In this document: positions 1-8,721 of the stretch, piece by piece | Position numbering within the stretch: the stretch's first letter is position 1 | Layout: each line of letters starts with the position of its first letter | From: Desulfonatronum thioautotrophicum | Lineage (GTDB): Bacteria > Desulfobacterota > Desulfovibrionia > Desulfovibrionales > Desulfonatronaceae | Direction: 5' to 3' | Assembly: GCF_000934745.1 (NCBI RefSeq) | Contig: NZ_JYNO01000015.1 | Location: 1-64,000 of the forward strand | DNA length: 64,000 bases | Program-made: the position numbers and the translations under genes | Notes under the pieces: model-generated | The model's input: only the letters and a program-made list of their open reading frames with translations | Database searches by the model: none | Told to the model about the DNA's origin: nothing

Positions 1-16
1 CCCATCACCAAATTTG

Positions 17-133
17 TTCTGGTGGCCTTGGCGGAGGGGACACACCCGACCCCATTCCGAACTCGGAAGTTAAGCCCTCCAGCGCCGATGATACTGCGGT
101 ATAAACCGTGGGAAAGTAGGACGCCGCCAGAAC
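17..133 (+). rRNA. rrf: 5S ribosomal RNA
   Basis: The segment has the bacterial 5S layout. Its ends pair (TCTGGTGGC near 18 with GCCGCCAGA near 131). In between are the conserved loop with CCCATTCCGAACTCGGAAGTTAAG, and a length near 117 nt. It is followed at once by a strong terminator, so this is the promoter-distal end of an rRNA operon. The 23S gene must lie left of the window. The exact ends are set by the closing helix and may be off by one or two bases. Confidence 0.95.
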
Positions 134-145
134 TTTCTCAAATAC

Positions 146-190
146 ACAAACGCCCGCTTATCGCATGATAAGCGGGCGTTTGTGTTTTTA
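146..190 (+). terminator. rRNA operon terminator
   Basis: A long perfect stem (ACAAACGCCCGCTTATC pairing with GATAAGCGGGCGTTTGT) closes a GCAT tetraloop and runs into a T-rich tail. It sits 13 bases after the 5S gene and fits a Rho-independent terminator of the rRNA operon. Confidence 0.9.
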
Positions 191-211
191 AGAGAATTTA
201 TTTCAAGGCAA

Positions 212-763
212 TCAGGATGTGGGGCATGTCTTGCCGCAACAGCCTTCCAGAAATCCGCTGTACATGTAAAATACCCGTTGCTCGCGAACGAGGCGATTCG
301 GGTCGAGCGTCGGGGTGGGATGGTCCTGGATAAGGTGCTGAAGCTCCTCCCAGCTGGGAATGGACGTAAAGCCGGTTGCGAGTTCCTTGCCGTCCAGGGT
401 GCGCAACAACCGGGCATCCTTGGAGTCCGTGACCACCACCAGAGGAGCCGGGCCCTCTGGGAGAAGTCTCCCGGCATAGACCGCTTCGCGGGTGTATGTT
501 TCCGGTGTTCCGGAGCAGAACAGCAGGGCCAGGAGCGGGGTACCTTGATCGTTGCGTGCCAGGAGGTCAACGCAGCGGGAAAACGGTTTGCCGTCGATGT
601 CGTAGGTAATGGGCACCTTTGGGTACAGATTCCGGTGAGGATAGCCTTTTTCCTCCACCAGCAGCCTGGCTAAGGCCTGGCGCAAATCTTCGTACGTGGT
701 CATTTCCAGACTCTCACCGGTCAGATAATCATTGATGGTCTGACCAAGACTGACTTCGTGCAT
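212..763 (-). CDS. HsdR N-terminal-like (type I restriction R-domain) protein
   Basis: 183 residues. The pattern looks like the small stand-alone HSDR_N proteins found in many deltaproteobacteria: an early YEDLRQALARLLVEEKGYP helix, then KVPITYDIDGKPFSRCVDLLARN, a beta strand (PLLALLFCSG), then an E-x-Y-A-R-L segment and PLVVVTDSKDARLL. This arrangement recalls a PD-(D/E)XK nuclease-like fold, in which the D of CVDLL would be catalytic. No helicase domain or methylase is adjacent, so it is not a working type I system on its own. AAGGAA lies 7 bases before the ATG. The function is unknown; a nuclease role is inference from the fold. Confidence 0.6.
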   Translation of the reverse strand: MHEVSLGQTINDYLTGESLEMTTYEDLRQALARLLVEEKGYPHRNLYPKVPITYDIDGKPFSRCVDLLARNDQGTPLLALLFCSGTPETYTREAVYAGRLLPEGPAPLVVVTDSKDARLLRTLDGKELATGFTSIPSWEELQHLIQDHPTPTLDPNRLVREQRVFYMYSGFLEGCCGKTCPTS

Positions 764-835
764 AAGTGGTTCCTTACTGTTGAAAAGAAAAAACCGGCGA
801 AAACTTCGTACTCTATTTCGTGGACTGTTACTTGG

Positions 836-1456
836 TCAACCCGGTAATCCCTTATGCTTGTCCACATCCGCCCAGGTGATCATCTTTTCCTCCTCCTGGC
901 CGGGACGGCGCAGTTTTGGTGCGTCAATGCCGTGGAACAGGGGCAGCCAGGGCTTGAGCTTGCCAAAACAGATCCTAACCAGGATGTACATGGGGATGAA
1001 CACGGCTGGGTAGCCCACCACATCTGGCAACAAGGGGATGGGGTAGGCCAACTCGAATTCAATGGCGGCAAAGCGGGAATGCATCCATGCCAGGGCAAAG
1101 GGCACGGGCCAAACAGAAGCCGCTCCCTGGGAAAGTGTGGCGAAAAAGTATTTAGCCCAGGCTTCGTTGGCCATTTTGTTGCAAGCCCGGTAGCTTTCTT
1201 TGTCTTTGTGGATAATGGCTTTCACGGACAGGTTGTGCAGGCGGATGGATTCTTGTTCCAATTTCTTAAGATGCGCACGGTTCAACCTCCCGACACCAAG
1301 AGAGGTCAGTTCACCGATAAGGGTGCACCAGATGGTAAGGATGAATGTACCGAAAAAGAACCCACTAGCCGGATTGGGTAGCAGGCGATAGGTGGAAATC
1401 AGGAACGCATCCAGCCAGTTATGGATGGAAGTGAGGATTTCATGAAGTTCTTGCAT
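836..1456 (-). CDS. conserved inner-membrane protein, function unknown
   Basis: 206 residues with about three hydrophobic segments: residues 30-55, roughly 110-125 (VWPVPFALAWM) and 145-165. A basic and acidic helical stretch (HLKKLEQESIRLHNLSVKAIIHKDKESYRACNKMANEAW) lies between the first two. A TM, cytosolic helical hairpin, TM-TM order recalls the EMC3/DUF106 group of YidC-like membrane proteins, but the similarity is only in topology and I would not assign a function. The gene follows the terminator of the upstream TSUP gene on the same strand. Its start codon lies inside a perfect 16-bp palindrome, and no clear ribosome binding site is visible. Confidence 0.55.
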   Translation of the reverse strand: MQELHEILTSIHNWLDAFLISTYRLLPNPASGFFFGTFILTIWCTLIGELTSLGVGRLNRAHLKKLEQESIRLHNLSVKAIIHKDKESYRACNKMANEAWAKYFFATLSQGAASVWPVPFALAWMHSRFAAIEFELAYPIPLLPDVVGYPAVFIPMYILVRICFGKLKPWLPLFHGIDAPKLRRPGQEEEKMITWADVDKHKGLPG

Positions 1457-1470
1457 ACGTGAACACGTAT
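1455..1470. promoter_or_regulatory. perfect 16-bp palindrome at a start codon
   Basis: ATACGTGAACACGTAT is a perfect dyad that includes the first two bases of the start codon (minus strand) of the membrane protein gene. It could be an operator or a translation-blocking hairpin. Nothing else in the window repeats it. Confidence 0.35.
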
Positions 1471-1483
1471 CCCAGATTGAAAA

Positions 1484-1520
1484 GAAAAAAAGGCTGACGG
1501 TTTTCGTCAGCCTTTTTTTT
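1484..1520 (-). terminator. Rho-independent terminator
   Basis: The stem GGCTGACG/CGTCAGCC with a short loop is flanked by A and T runs on both sides, so it can work in either direction. It lies just after the stop of the TSUP transporter on the minus strand. Confidence 0.85.
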
Positions 1521-1536
1521 GAATATAGTTGTTAGA

Positions 1537-2715
1537 CTAGCTGAACATCCGGGTTATGAGGCCTATGAGATCTTGGCCCAGGAATCCACGAGCCATGAAA
1601 TTCAAGCCTACGTAAAATGCCAAGATGATGAAAAAGCGTTTCAGCCATTTATCCGGAATGTACTGGGACGTATGCGGACCGACCATGGAGCCGATCACAA
1701 TACCCACCAACTGGGTGCCGATAAGCGGCCAGTGTACCAAAACGCCCTGCTGCAGGTAGCTTAAGATACTGGTTATCATTCCGATGATGACGGCCAGTGC
1801 GGATGTTCCGGCGGAAAGGTACATGGGCAGGCCGGTGACGCTGGTCAGGAAGGGCACGAGCATGAAGCCGCCGCCCACGCCCAGAAAGGCCGCGATGGCC
1901 GCAATGACGAAGCCGCCAAGAATCGGGTACAAGGGGTTGAAGGAGAATTCAACGCCATAAAAGGTAAAGGCGATACGTTTTGCGGAAAACGAAGTCATCT
2001 TTACGCCCAACTCACTGGTGTCCACCTTCTCACCTGAACGCTTCCGTTTCATGGTGGACTCAAAGGCCTCAGCGGCCTGTTTTGCTTTTTTCTTGCTGGC
2101 TTGGCCTCTGGGTGTTGTTTCATAGAGCATGTAGCAGCCAAGGAACAAGACGAAAATTCCGAAAAAGCCGACATACTCTCGGAAGGATATCCTTCCGGCC
2201 GTCAGCCAGGGAATGATGTAACTGCCGGCAATGGAGCCAATGGACAGGGCAACGGCTACGGGAAGGACCAAACGTCCGAGTTTGTAGTAGTTGATGGAGG
2301 CAATCAAGGCGCTGGTTCCGACCATGAACTGGTTGGAAACGCGAATGGAGTCCGTGACGGCTCTGTTTATGGTTGGTGATGTCTGCCGGAAGTCTTGGGC
2401 AAAGTTGCCCAGACCGTAAATGGTGATGTGTCCGATACCGGCCATGATCCCGCCGAAGGCGCCGACGGTGGAGAAAATCCAGCCCACCCACACGGCCCAA
2501 AAGAAGGCCAGAATCAGATTGATTTGCGGACCACCCGGAATACCAAGATAGCCAAGGGGCGCGGTGGGATCGATTTGACCCGGCTCCGTGCCTTGGGGCG
2601 CGGCTTGAATGGCTTCCTGAAGACTGGCCACCTGGGCCCAGCCTGAGTCGGCCACCACGGAAATGGCGCCGAGAGCGAGAATCAGCGCAAGTACCAGAAC
2701 CATTTTTTTATGCAT
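1537..2715 (-). CDS. TSUP (TauE/SafE) family anion transporter
   Basis: 392 residues. An N-terminal hydrophobic segment that looks like a signal or TM helix precedes two half-repeats typical of the TauE/SafE family. The first half carries the glycine-rich helix TVGAFGGIMAGIGH and the second carries FLGVGGGFMLVPFL. About eight TM helices are visible, with a charged cytoplasmic loop (KKKAKQAAEAFESTMKRKR) in the middle. Family members move sulfite, sulfoacetate, thiosulfate or other sulfur anions. In a sulfate reducer a sulfur oxyanion is a reasonable but unproven substrate. GGAGGA lies 6 bases before the chosen ATG at 2715; an ATG two codons earlier would sit too close to it. It lies 105 bases downstream of the ferredoxin-like gene and could be the tail of the nuo transcript. 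Confidence 0.85.
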   Translation of the reverse strand: MHKKMVLVLALILALGAISVVADSGWAQVASLQEAIQAAPQGTEPGQIDPTAPLGYLGIPGGPQINLILAFFWAVWVGWIFSTVGAFGGIMAGIGHITIYGLGNFAQDFRQTSPTINRAVTDSIRVSNQFMVGTSALIASINYYKLGRLVLPVAVALSIGSIAGSYIIPWLTAGRISFREYVGFFGIFVLFLGCYMLYETTPRGQASKKKAKQAAEAFESTMKRKRSGEKVDTSELGVKMTSFSAKRIAFTFYGVEFSFNPLYPILGGFVIAAIAAFLGVGGGFMLVPFLTSVTGLPMYLSAGTSALAVIIGMITSILSYLQQGVLVHWPLIGTQLVGIVIGSMVGPHTSQYIPDKWLKRFFIILAFYVGLNFMARGFLGQDLIGLITRMFS

Positions 2716-2820
2716 ACCCATTCCTCCGTGCGTTAAATTGTTAAATCGTCCTTGCCGTGGAGGGAAAACGGGCCCGCTTCCGGCAAGTATGCATGTCGGG
2801 ATAAAACGGAATCTGTCACG

Positions 2821-3336
2821 CTATGCCCGTTCCGCACCGGAAAGCAGCACTTGAGCCGCATAGTTTTCACGGGTCTGGTTGGACGCCACGTTGGGATTTA
2901 CGAAGGACAGGGCATGGGTGGTGCAGGCCGTGACGCAGGCAGGTTTCTTGCCCTGGTCCACCCGGTCTCGGCAGTAATCGCATTTGATGGCCCGGCCGTT
3001 GACCATGTCCCACTGCGGAATCTTCCATGGACAGCCGACGATGCAGGCTTTGCAGCCAACACAAAGTTCCGCTTTGACAAAGACGATCCCATCTTCCTCC
3101 CGCTTGGTCATGGCTCCGGTGGGGCAGGCGGAAACGCACCAGGGCTGCTCACAGTGAAAGCAGGGCATGAACAGGTACAGGTATTTCGCCCGGTCGTTCT
3201 TGTTGATCGGGCCGAGGGTTACGTGCTGACCCAGCTTCGCGCCGGTGGGAACGTTGTTCGTGGCCTTGCAGTGGACCTCGCAGGCCTTGCAGCCGATGCA
3301 TCTGTCCTGGTCGATCTTGATGAAGTAGTTGCTCAT
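2821..3336 (-). CDS. 4Fe-4S ferredoxin-type electron transfer subunit (DmsB/PhsB-like)
   Basis: 171 residues with four cysteine groups: CIGCKACEVHC, CFHCEQPWCVSACP, CVGCKACIVGCP, and CDYC with CVTACTTHAL. This is the four-cluster plan of the iron-sulfur subunits of molybdopterin oxidoreductases (DmsB, PsrB, PhsB, HybA types), in the short form without a membrane anchor or signal peptide, so it is probably cytoplasmic. The gene lies 72 bases after nuoN in the same direction and is likely co-transcribed. No catalytic subunit is adjacent. The closest candidate is the molybdopterin protein at 15609, which is divergent from the other end of the nuo operon. A role as electron donor to the Nuo complex is inference. 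Confidence 0.85.
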   Translation of the reverse strand: MSNYFIKIDQDRCIGCKACEVHCKATNNVPTGAKLGQHVTLGPINKNDRAKYLYLFMPCFHCEQPWCVSACPTGAMTKREEDGIVFVKAELCVGCKACIVGCPWKIPQWDMVNGRAIKCDYCRDRVDQGKKPACVTACTTHALSFVNPNVASNQTRENYAAQVLLSGAERA

Positions 3337-3408
3337 AGGTCATGCTCCTTGTTGGTTCAAAGCGAGTCGTCTTTTGGTCGGAATACCTTGCTTACTGGCG
3401 CGCGTCGC

Positions 3409-4824
3409 CTAAAGCAGCAATGCGCCGCTGGCCTGCAAGAGCAAATCGAACAGTCCCTGCGGCATCAGTCCCAGGTACAACACGCCCAGGGCCAGAGCCA
3501 AAGCCACGGAGGCGCCGATGACCGAGGATGGTACTACGGAAGGCGTGGTCTGGTCCATGGTGTAGGCATGGCGGACCATGTTCAGGTAGTAAAAGATGGC
3601 GATGGCGGTATTGATCGCGGCAATGATCACCAGCAGATAAAAGCCTTCGCCCCAGGCGGCGTTGAGCAGGAAGAGTTTGCCGGTGAACCCACCCGTGGGC
3701 GGTAGGCCCACAAGGCCGAAGGCGGCCACGGCAAGAACAAAGGCCAGGAGCGGCGTGGAATGGTGCATGCCTTTCAGGTCGTGAAGCTGAATGTCGCGTC
3801 CGTCATCGGCCAGCCGGGTGATCACCCAGAATATGGTCAGGTTCATGACCACATAGACCAGGGCGTAGTAGGAGGCGGCGGCCAGGCCGTAGGCCCCTCC
3901 GGCCACAAGGCCCATGACCACGAACCCAGCGTGGGCAACGCTGGAATAGGCCAGCAGACGCTTTATGTCGGTCTGCCGCAGGGCCAGGATGTTGCCCAGG
4001 GTCATGGACAGGGTGGCGAAAACAGCAAGCACGATTTTCATCTCCACACCGGGATCAAGCCCCATCAGCCTTACAAGGATAACGATGGCTCCGACCTTGG
4101 GCAGGGTAGCGGCAAACGCCGCGGTTTCATTACTGGCTCCCTGGTAGACGTCCGGGGCCCAGAAGTGGAACGGGAACAAGGCCAGCTTGTAGAGAAAGGC
4201 CAGGGCGAACAGGCCCAGACCTATCAGGGCCATGGGCTGCTCGGCGAACGTCCAGTTCATGGTCGCCAGCTCATGGAGGTAGGTCGTGTGCTGCCCGGCG
4301 ATGATGTAGGAGATGCCGAACAGACCGATGGCAGTGGCCACGGCCCCGAACAGGGCGTATTTGATGGCCCCTTCCACGGCCCGGGGGTTATCGTTGCGTA
4401 GCGGGAGAAGAATGTACAGGCTGTAGGAGGCCAGCTCCAAGGAAATGTAGATGGTGAAAAGCTCCACAGTGCTGGCCAGGAGCATCAGGCCAAAGGCACT
4501 CATGAACATGAAGAAGAAATAATCCGCCCGAGGCGTCTTGCCCAGGGAGGTATTGCGCAGGGAGTTGAGCACGCAAATGGCCAAACCAAGGGCAATGACC
4601 AGCTTGAAAAATTGCGAAAGACCATCAATCTGATAGGAATCATAGAACATCATGCCGGATTGGCTCATGGATAGGGCGGCGACGACAACCCCGCCAAGGG
4701 AGGCGTAGGCCAGCCAGTCGGTTCTATCCTTGATGCTGTTCGTGACGGTCTGCACGAACAGGGCGACCAAGAGCAGAGCCATGTACAGCTCCGGGATGAT
4801 CAGGGAGGGGGTGAAGTTCAGCAA
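3409..4824 (-). CDS. nuoN: NADH-quinone oxidoreductase subunit N
   Basis: About 471 residues and 14 predicted TM helices. It is an antiporter-like, proton-pumping subunit of complex I and the last member of this operon. The NuoN signature is seen in FYKLALFPFHFWAPDVYQGA and DIKRLLAYSSVAHAGFVVMG, and the transmembrane Glu in STVELFTIYISLELASYSLY matches the conserved proton-channel Glu. I chose a TTG start at 4824 because GGAGA precedes it and the protein then begins LLNFTPSLIIPELYM, as NuoN usually does. An upstream ATG at 4917 would add 31 unusual residues that overlap nuoM. Confidence 0.92.
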   Translation of the reverse strand: MLNFTPSLIIPELYMALLLVALFVQTVTNSIKDRTDWLAYASLGGVVVAALSMSQSGMMFYDSYQIDGLSQFFKLVIALGLAICVLNSLRNTSLGKTPRADYFFFMFMSAFGLMLLASTVELFTIYISLELASYSLYILLPLRNDNPRAVEGAIKYALFGAVATAIGLFGISYIIAGQHTTYLHELATMNWTFAEQPMALIGLGLFALAFLYKLALFPFHFWAPDVYQGASNETAAFAATLPKVGAIVILVRLMGLDPGVEMKIVLAVFATLSMTLGNILALRQTDIKRLLAYSSVAHAGFVVMGLVAGGAYGLAAASYYALVYVVMNLTIFWVITRLADDGRDIQLHDLKGMHHSTPLLAFVLAVAAFGLVGLPPTGGFTGKLFLLNAAWGEGFYLLVIIAAINTAIAIFYYLNMVRHAYTMDQTTPSVVPSSVIGASVALALALGVLYLGLMPQGLFDLLLQASGALLL

Positions 4825-4879
4825 GGTGAGTCTCCTCTTGCGTATCCAAAATCCAGCGTGACGGGATTCGCTGGATGGT

Positions 4880-6499
4880 TCAGTTCTTCCTCGGTGTAAC
4901 GGCGTGGTCAACGACAAGGGTTGTCGAGCGGTTCAGTGTCGCCGCGTTGGGCGAGACCTTGTTCAATGGATCAATCAGGGCCGGGGGCGGTTGCCGCCAC
5001 GTGTGCAGGGTATCCCCTGATATTTCCTCGGAAACATGGCGTTGCTGATCAAAATTGCGCAACAGGTTCTCGATGGACGGCCCCATGATATTCAGGGCCC
5101 GTCCAGGAGCCAGGCCAAGGTAGAAGACAAAGGCCAGAAGGGGCAGGAGGTACGCCCATTCCCGGGCGTTGACGTCCTGCCAACCAGCACCCTTGCTCGG
5201 TGTTCCCCAGCCCACGGCCAGGAGCAGGCGCATCAGGTACGCCAATCCCAGGAGCAGGCCAATGATGAACAGCACTCCCAGGAAATAGCTGGCTTCGAAC
5301 ACGCCGATCAATACCAGGAGCTTGCTGAAAAAGCCGTTGGTTCCGGGAAATCCGAAGGCGGCCAGGGAAAACAAAAGTAAAAAGCCTGTATAGATGGGCA
5401 GATGCTTGCTTAATCCGAGATTGTCCTCGAGTTCGCGGCTGTGGCTGCGCTCGTACAGCAGGCCGACCAGCATAAACATGGCCCCGGTGATGATTCCATG
5501 GTTGACCATGTGCATGATCGCGCCCTCAATGCCCTGGAAGGCAAAAACAAAGATGCCCAGGGTGACGAAACCCATGTGGGCCACTGAGGAGTAGGCGATG
5601 AGCTTTTTCATGTCCTGCTGGCCGATGGCGACAAACGAGCCATAGATAATGGAGATGACCGCCAGGACAATCATCAGCGGCGCGAAAAACTCACTGGCTG
5701 CCGGGGTGATGGGGATGCAGAACCGGAGGAAGCCGTAGGTGCCCATCTTGAGCAGAATGGAGGCCAGGAGCACGGAACCGGCGGTGGGAGCTTCCACGTG
5801 GGCCGCCGGAAGCCAGGTATGGAACGGAAACATGGGCACCTTGACGGCAAAAGCCAGGGCCATGGCCAGGAAGGTCAGTTGCTGGAAGGGCAGTCCGAAG
5901 TTCTGGTTCATCAGGTCGGGAATGGAGAAGGTCCCGCCCGCGATGAAAAAGGCAACAATGGCCACCAGCAGCAGGGTGCTGCCGGCCAGGGTGTACAGAA
6001 AGAATTTGATGGAAGCGTACCGGCGTCTGGCCCCACCCCATACTGCGATAAGCAGGAACATGGGCACCAGCATGGCTTCCCAGAAGATGTAGAACAGGAC
6101 GAAATCCAGGGCGCAGAAAACCCCGACGCAGGCCGTGGTCATGAGCAGCAGGCAAATGTGGAATTCTTTGACCCGCCGACCGATATAGCTCCAGGAACAG
6201 AGCACGCACAGGGGCAAGAGCAGCACCGTGAGGACGATCATCAGCACGCTGATGCCGTCGATGCCCAGATAATACTGGATGTTCCAGGCCGCGATCCAGA
6301 CATGGCGCTCGACGAATTGGAAGTCGGCCGTGGAAAGATCGAACCCCAACAGCGGCAGCAACAGCAAACATTCGACGAGTCCCGCGGCCAAAGTGACCAT
6401 GCGGATGGTCTCGTCCTTGCGGACAAAGACCAGAGCGATGGCCGCGAGAAGGGGAAAAAAGATCAAGGCGCTGAGTACGGGAAAATCTGCTTGAAGCAT
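4880..6499 (-). CDS. nuoM: NADH-quinone oxidoreductase subunit M
   Basis: 539 residues, 14 TM helices. Antiporter-like proton pump of complex I. Characteristic segments are FYIFWEAMLVPMFLLIAVWG, with the conserved channel Glu, AVKVPMFPFHTWLPAAHVEAPTAGS, with its channel Lys, and QQDMKKLIAYSSVAHMGFV. The C-terminal tail (about 60 hydrophilic residues, QQRHVSEEISGD onward) is longer than in E. coli NuoM. The gene sits between nuoL and nuoN with a 63-base gap to nuoL. Confidence 0.95.
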   Translation of the reverse strand: MLQADFPVLSALIFFPLLAAIALVFVRKDETIRMVTLAAGLVECLLLLPLLGFDLSTADFQFVERHVWIAAWNIQYYLGIDGISVLMIVLTVLLLPLCVLCSWSYIGRRVKEFHICLLLMTTACVGVFCALDFVLFYIFWEAMLVPMFLLIAVWGGARRRYASIKFFLYTLAGSTLLLVAIVAFFIAGGTFSIPDLMNQNFGLPFQQLTFLAMALAFAVKVPMFPFHTWLPAAHVEAPTAGSVLLASILLKMGTYGFLRFCIPITPAASEFFAPLMIVLAVISIIYGSFVAIGQQDMKKLIAYSSVAHMGFVTLGIFVFAFQGIEGAIMHMVNHGIITGAMFMLVGLLYERSHSRELEDNLGLSKHLPIYTGFLLLFSLAAFGFPGTNGFFSKLLVLIGVFEASYFLGVLFIIGLLLGLAYLMRLLLAVGWGTPSKGAGWQDVNAREWAYLLPLLAFVFYLGLAPGRALNIMGPSIENLLRNFDQQRHVSEEISGDTLHTWRQPPPALIDPLNKVSPNAATLNRSTTLVVDHAVTPRKN

Positions 6500-6562
6500 G
6501 TTCAGCTACTCCGAAAACAATGGATGTTCGTGTTGCATGTTCGTTATCCAGCGAAAGGCAAA

Positions 6563-8665
6563 TCAGCGGATCATCAGCCAGGTCACCCCGCCAACAAGCA
6601 TGGCGACAACCACGGCAACGGCCAGATAATCCTGGATCTTTCCGGAGAGCATTTGCGAGAGCGCCGATCCGGTATTCTGGAAGTTGGTGGCGGTGCCATC
6701 GACAACGCCGTCAATGGCCTTTTGGTCGAACCAGTTGGAGAGGGCAGCCACGGAGAAGACGCCGGCAGGGATCTTCTTGTTGATCGCACCGTCCGCGGCC
6801 ACTTCAATCTTATCAGCCACGGTCCTGGCCGCCTGCATCACCCCGCGCACGAAAATCCAGTTGTAAAGGGCATTGATGTACCACCTGTTCCACAGGAAGG
6901 TGTGCGCGGCCCGGATGAAACCATACCGCTCATAAACAGCGTTCACGTCCCATGTCCTGGAAAAATAGAACAGGTAGGCCGGGATCACGCCGATGAGCAC
7001 GCTGCCGATGGACAGGGCCACGACCAGGGAGGTGGAAAAAACCGGAGTGAATGTTTTGGTGGCCATGCCCAGATCAGCGACAAGCTGGGTGTTGAACAGC
7101 GCATACAGGGCATGCTCGGCCTTGGGACCCAGCAAACCGAAGGTCACGATACCCACGGCCAGGACGCCGCAGGCAACGGTCTGCGGTAAATAGCCCTCGC
7201 CGACATGGTGGTGAGGCTTGTCGGTCTCCTTGCGCAGATGGTCCGAGGCCTGGCCGTGGAAGATCATTCCAAAGTACCGGGTGGAATAGAAGGCCGTGAA
7301 GACCACGGTGACGATGACCACCGTGAACAGGAGATAGTGCTGGGACTCCAGGGTGGCCACCAATACGGCTTCCTTGCTCCAGAAGCCGGGAAGTGGGGGC
7401 ACGCCGATCAGGGAAAGGGTGGCCAACCCCATGAACAGCCAGGTGAAGGGCAGGAATTTGCGTAAGGCGCCCATCTCATGGATGTAGATGGAGTGCACGG
7501 CATGGATGACCGTTCCGGCGCAAAGAAACAGACAGGCCTTGAACATGGCGTGGCTGACCAGGTGGAATGTTCCAGCCATGTAGCCCTTGACCAGCAGTTC
7601 CTGGCTGAAGCCGGACACTCCCATGGCCAGCATCATGAAGCCGATCTGGCTGACCGTGGAATAGGCCAGGACTTTTTTCAGCTCCAGGGCCACCAGACCT
7701 TGGCTGGCGGCCAGAAAGGCGGTGATCGCGCCGATCCAGGCCACGATCAGGAAGAAGTACATGGCTTCCTCCACCCCGGCGGTCCAGTAGCCGTAATAGA
7801 AGATGGGGATGAACCGGGCGATGAGAAAGACGCCGCTTTTGACCATGGTAGCGGCGTGAATCAAGGCCGATACCGGGCCGGGGCCGGACATGGCCTCGGG
7901 CAGCCATTCATGCAGGGGAAACTGGGCGGACTTGCCCACCGGGCCGGCGATGAGCAGGATACTGACCAGGACGATCAACCACGGAGTTTCAGCCATCAGG
8001 GGGAACCACTGCGGCGCGGTCTGGTAAAGTTCCAGGATGTTGAACGTCCGGGAATAGAAATAGACGATCAGGATGCCGCCGAGCATGAGCATGTCGCCGA
8101 CGCTGGTAACGATGAAGGCCTTGACCCCGCAGGCCGAGGGCTTGTCGTAGGCATTGGGCTCCGGGCCGCCGATCCAGTATTTGCGCTCATCGCGGTAGTA
8201 GAAGCCGATCAGGCCGTAGCTGCACAAGCCCACCAGTTTCCAACCGATGAAGAGAATGATCAGGTTATCGGCCAGGACCAGAAGCAGCATGCTGCCGATA
8301 AAGGCGTTCATGAGCATCCAGAAGCGCATGATACCCGGATCGCCTTTCATGTACCCAATGCAGTAGACCATGATGAAAAAACTGATCACCGCGACCACGT
8401 TGGCGACGATAATGCTCAGCGGGTCCAGCAGCACGCCGAAGGTGACGGTGATCGGGGTGCTGAGCCAGAGCACCTTGGACTCCAGAGGCAGGACGTCGGC
8501 GGTGAAGAGCAGCGGCAGCATCATCACCGCGGAAAGGGCCGTGAGAAAGGAGAAGAAAACGGCCCCGTACGTCATGACCGTGGTGCCGACGCGGGCCAGG
8601 AGTGGGGTGGCCAGCACGCCGAGAAGCGGGAGCGTCAGGCAGAGCCAGGCAAGTTGGATGTCCAT
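6563..8665 (-). CDS. nuoL: NADH-quinone oxidoreductase subunit L
   Basis: About 700 residues. The largest antiporter-like subunit of complex I, with the C-terminal lateral helix that runs along the membrane arm. NuoL features are GPVGKSAQFPLHEWLPEAMSGP, ALIHAATMVKSGVFLIARF and ELKKVLAYSTVSQIGFMMLA. The region after about residue 500 holds an amphipathic segment and a final TM helix. The ATG at 8665 is preceded in frame by a GTG; the ATG gives the usual start MDIQLAW. Confidence 0.95.
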   Translation of the reverse strand: MDIQLAWLCLTLPLLGVLATPLLARVGTTVMTYGAVFFSFLTALSAVMMLPLLFTADVLPLESKVLWLSTPITVTFGVLLDPLSIIVANVVAVISFFIMVYCIGYMKGDPGIMRFWMLMNAFIGSMLLLVLADNLIILFIGWKLVGLCSYGLIGFYYRDERKYWIGGPEPNAYDKPSACGVKAFIVTSVGDMLMLGGILIVYFYSRTFNILELYQTAPQWFPLMAETPWLIVLVSILLIAGPVGKSAQFPLHEWLPEAMSGPGPVSALIHAATMVKSGVFLIARFIPIFYYGYWTAGVEEAMYFFLIVAWIGAITAFLAASQGLVALELKKVLAYSTVSQIGFMMLAMGVSGFSQELLVKGYMAGTFHLVSHAMFKACLFLCAGTVIHAVHSIYIHEMGALRKFLPFTWLFMGLATLSLIGVPPLPGFWSKEAVLVATLESQHYLLFTVVIVTVVFTAFYSTRYFGMIFHGQASDHLRKETDKPHHHVGEGYLPQTVACGVLAVGIVTFGLLGPKAEHALYALFNTQLVADLGMATKTFTPVFSTSLVVALSIGSVLIGVIPAYLFYFSRTWDVNAVYERYGFIRAAHTFLWNRWYINALYNWIFVRGVMQAARTVADKIEVAADGAINKKIPAGVFSVAALSNWFDQKAIDGVVDGTATNFQNTGSALSQMLSGKIQDYLAVAVVVAMLVGGVTWLMIR

Positions 8666-8721
8666 CACAAGTCCATTCTTGGTTTAGTGTGAGCGGTGTT
8701 TCCCGTGAATGCGCGAAGGCG

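Noticed and set aside
2752-3705. Long plus-strand frame over the ferredoxin-like gene
   Set aside because: Antisense shadow of the minus-strand Fe-S gene and nuoN, caused by GC-rich codon bias. The same holds for long plus-strand frames at 5798-7189, 7478-8692, 8602-9948, 19982-22048 and 27760-29784.
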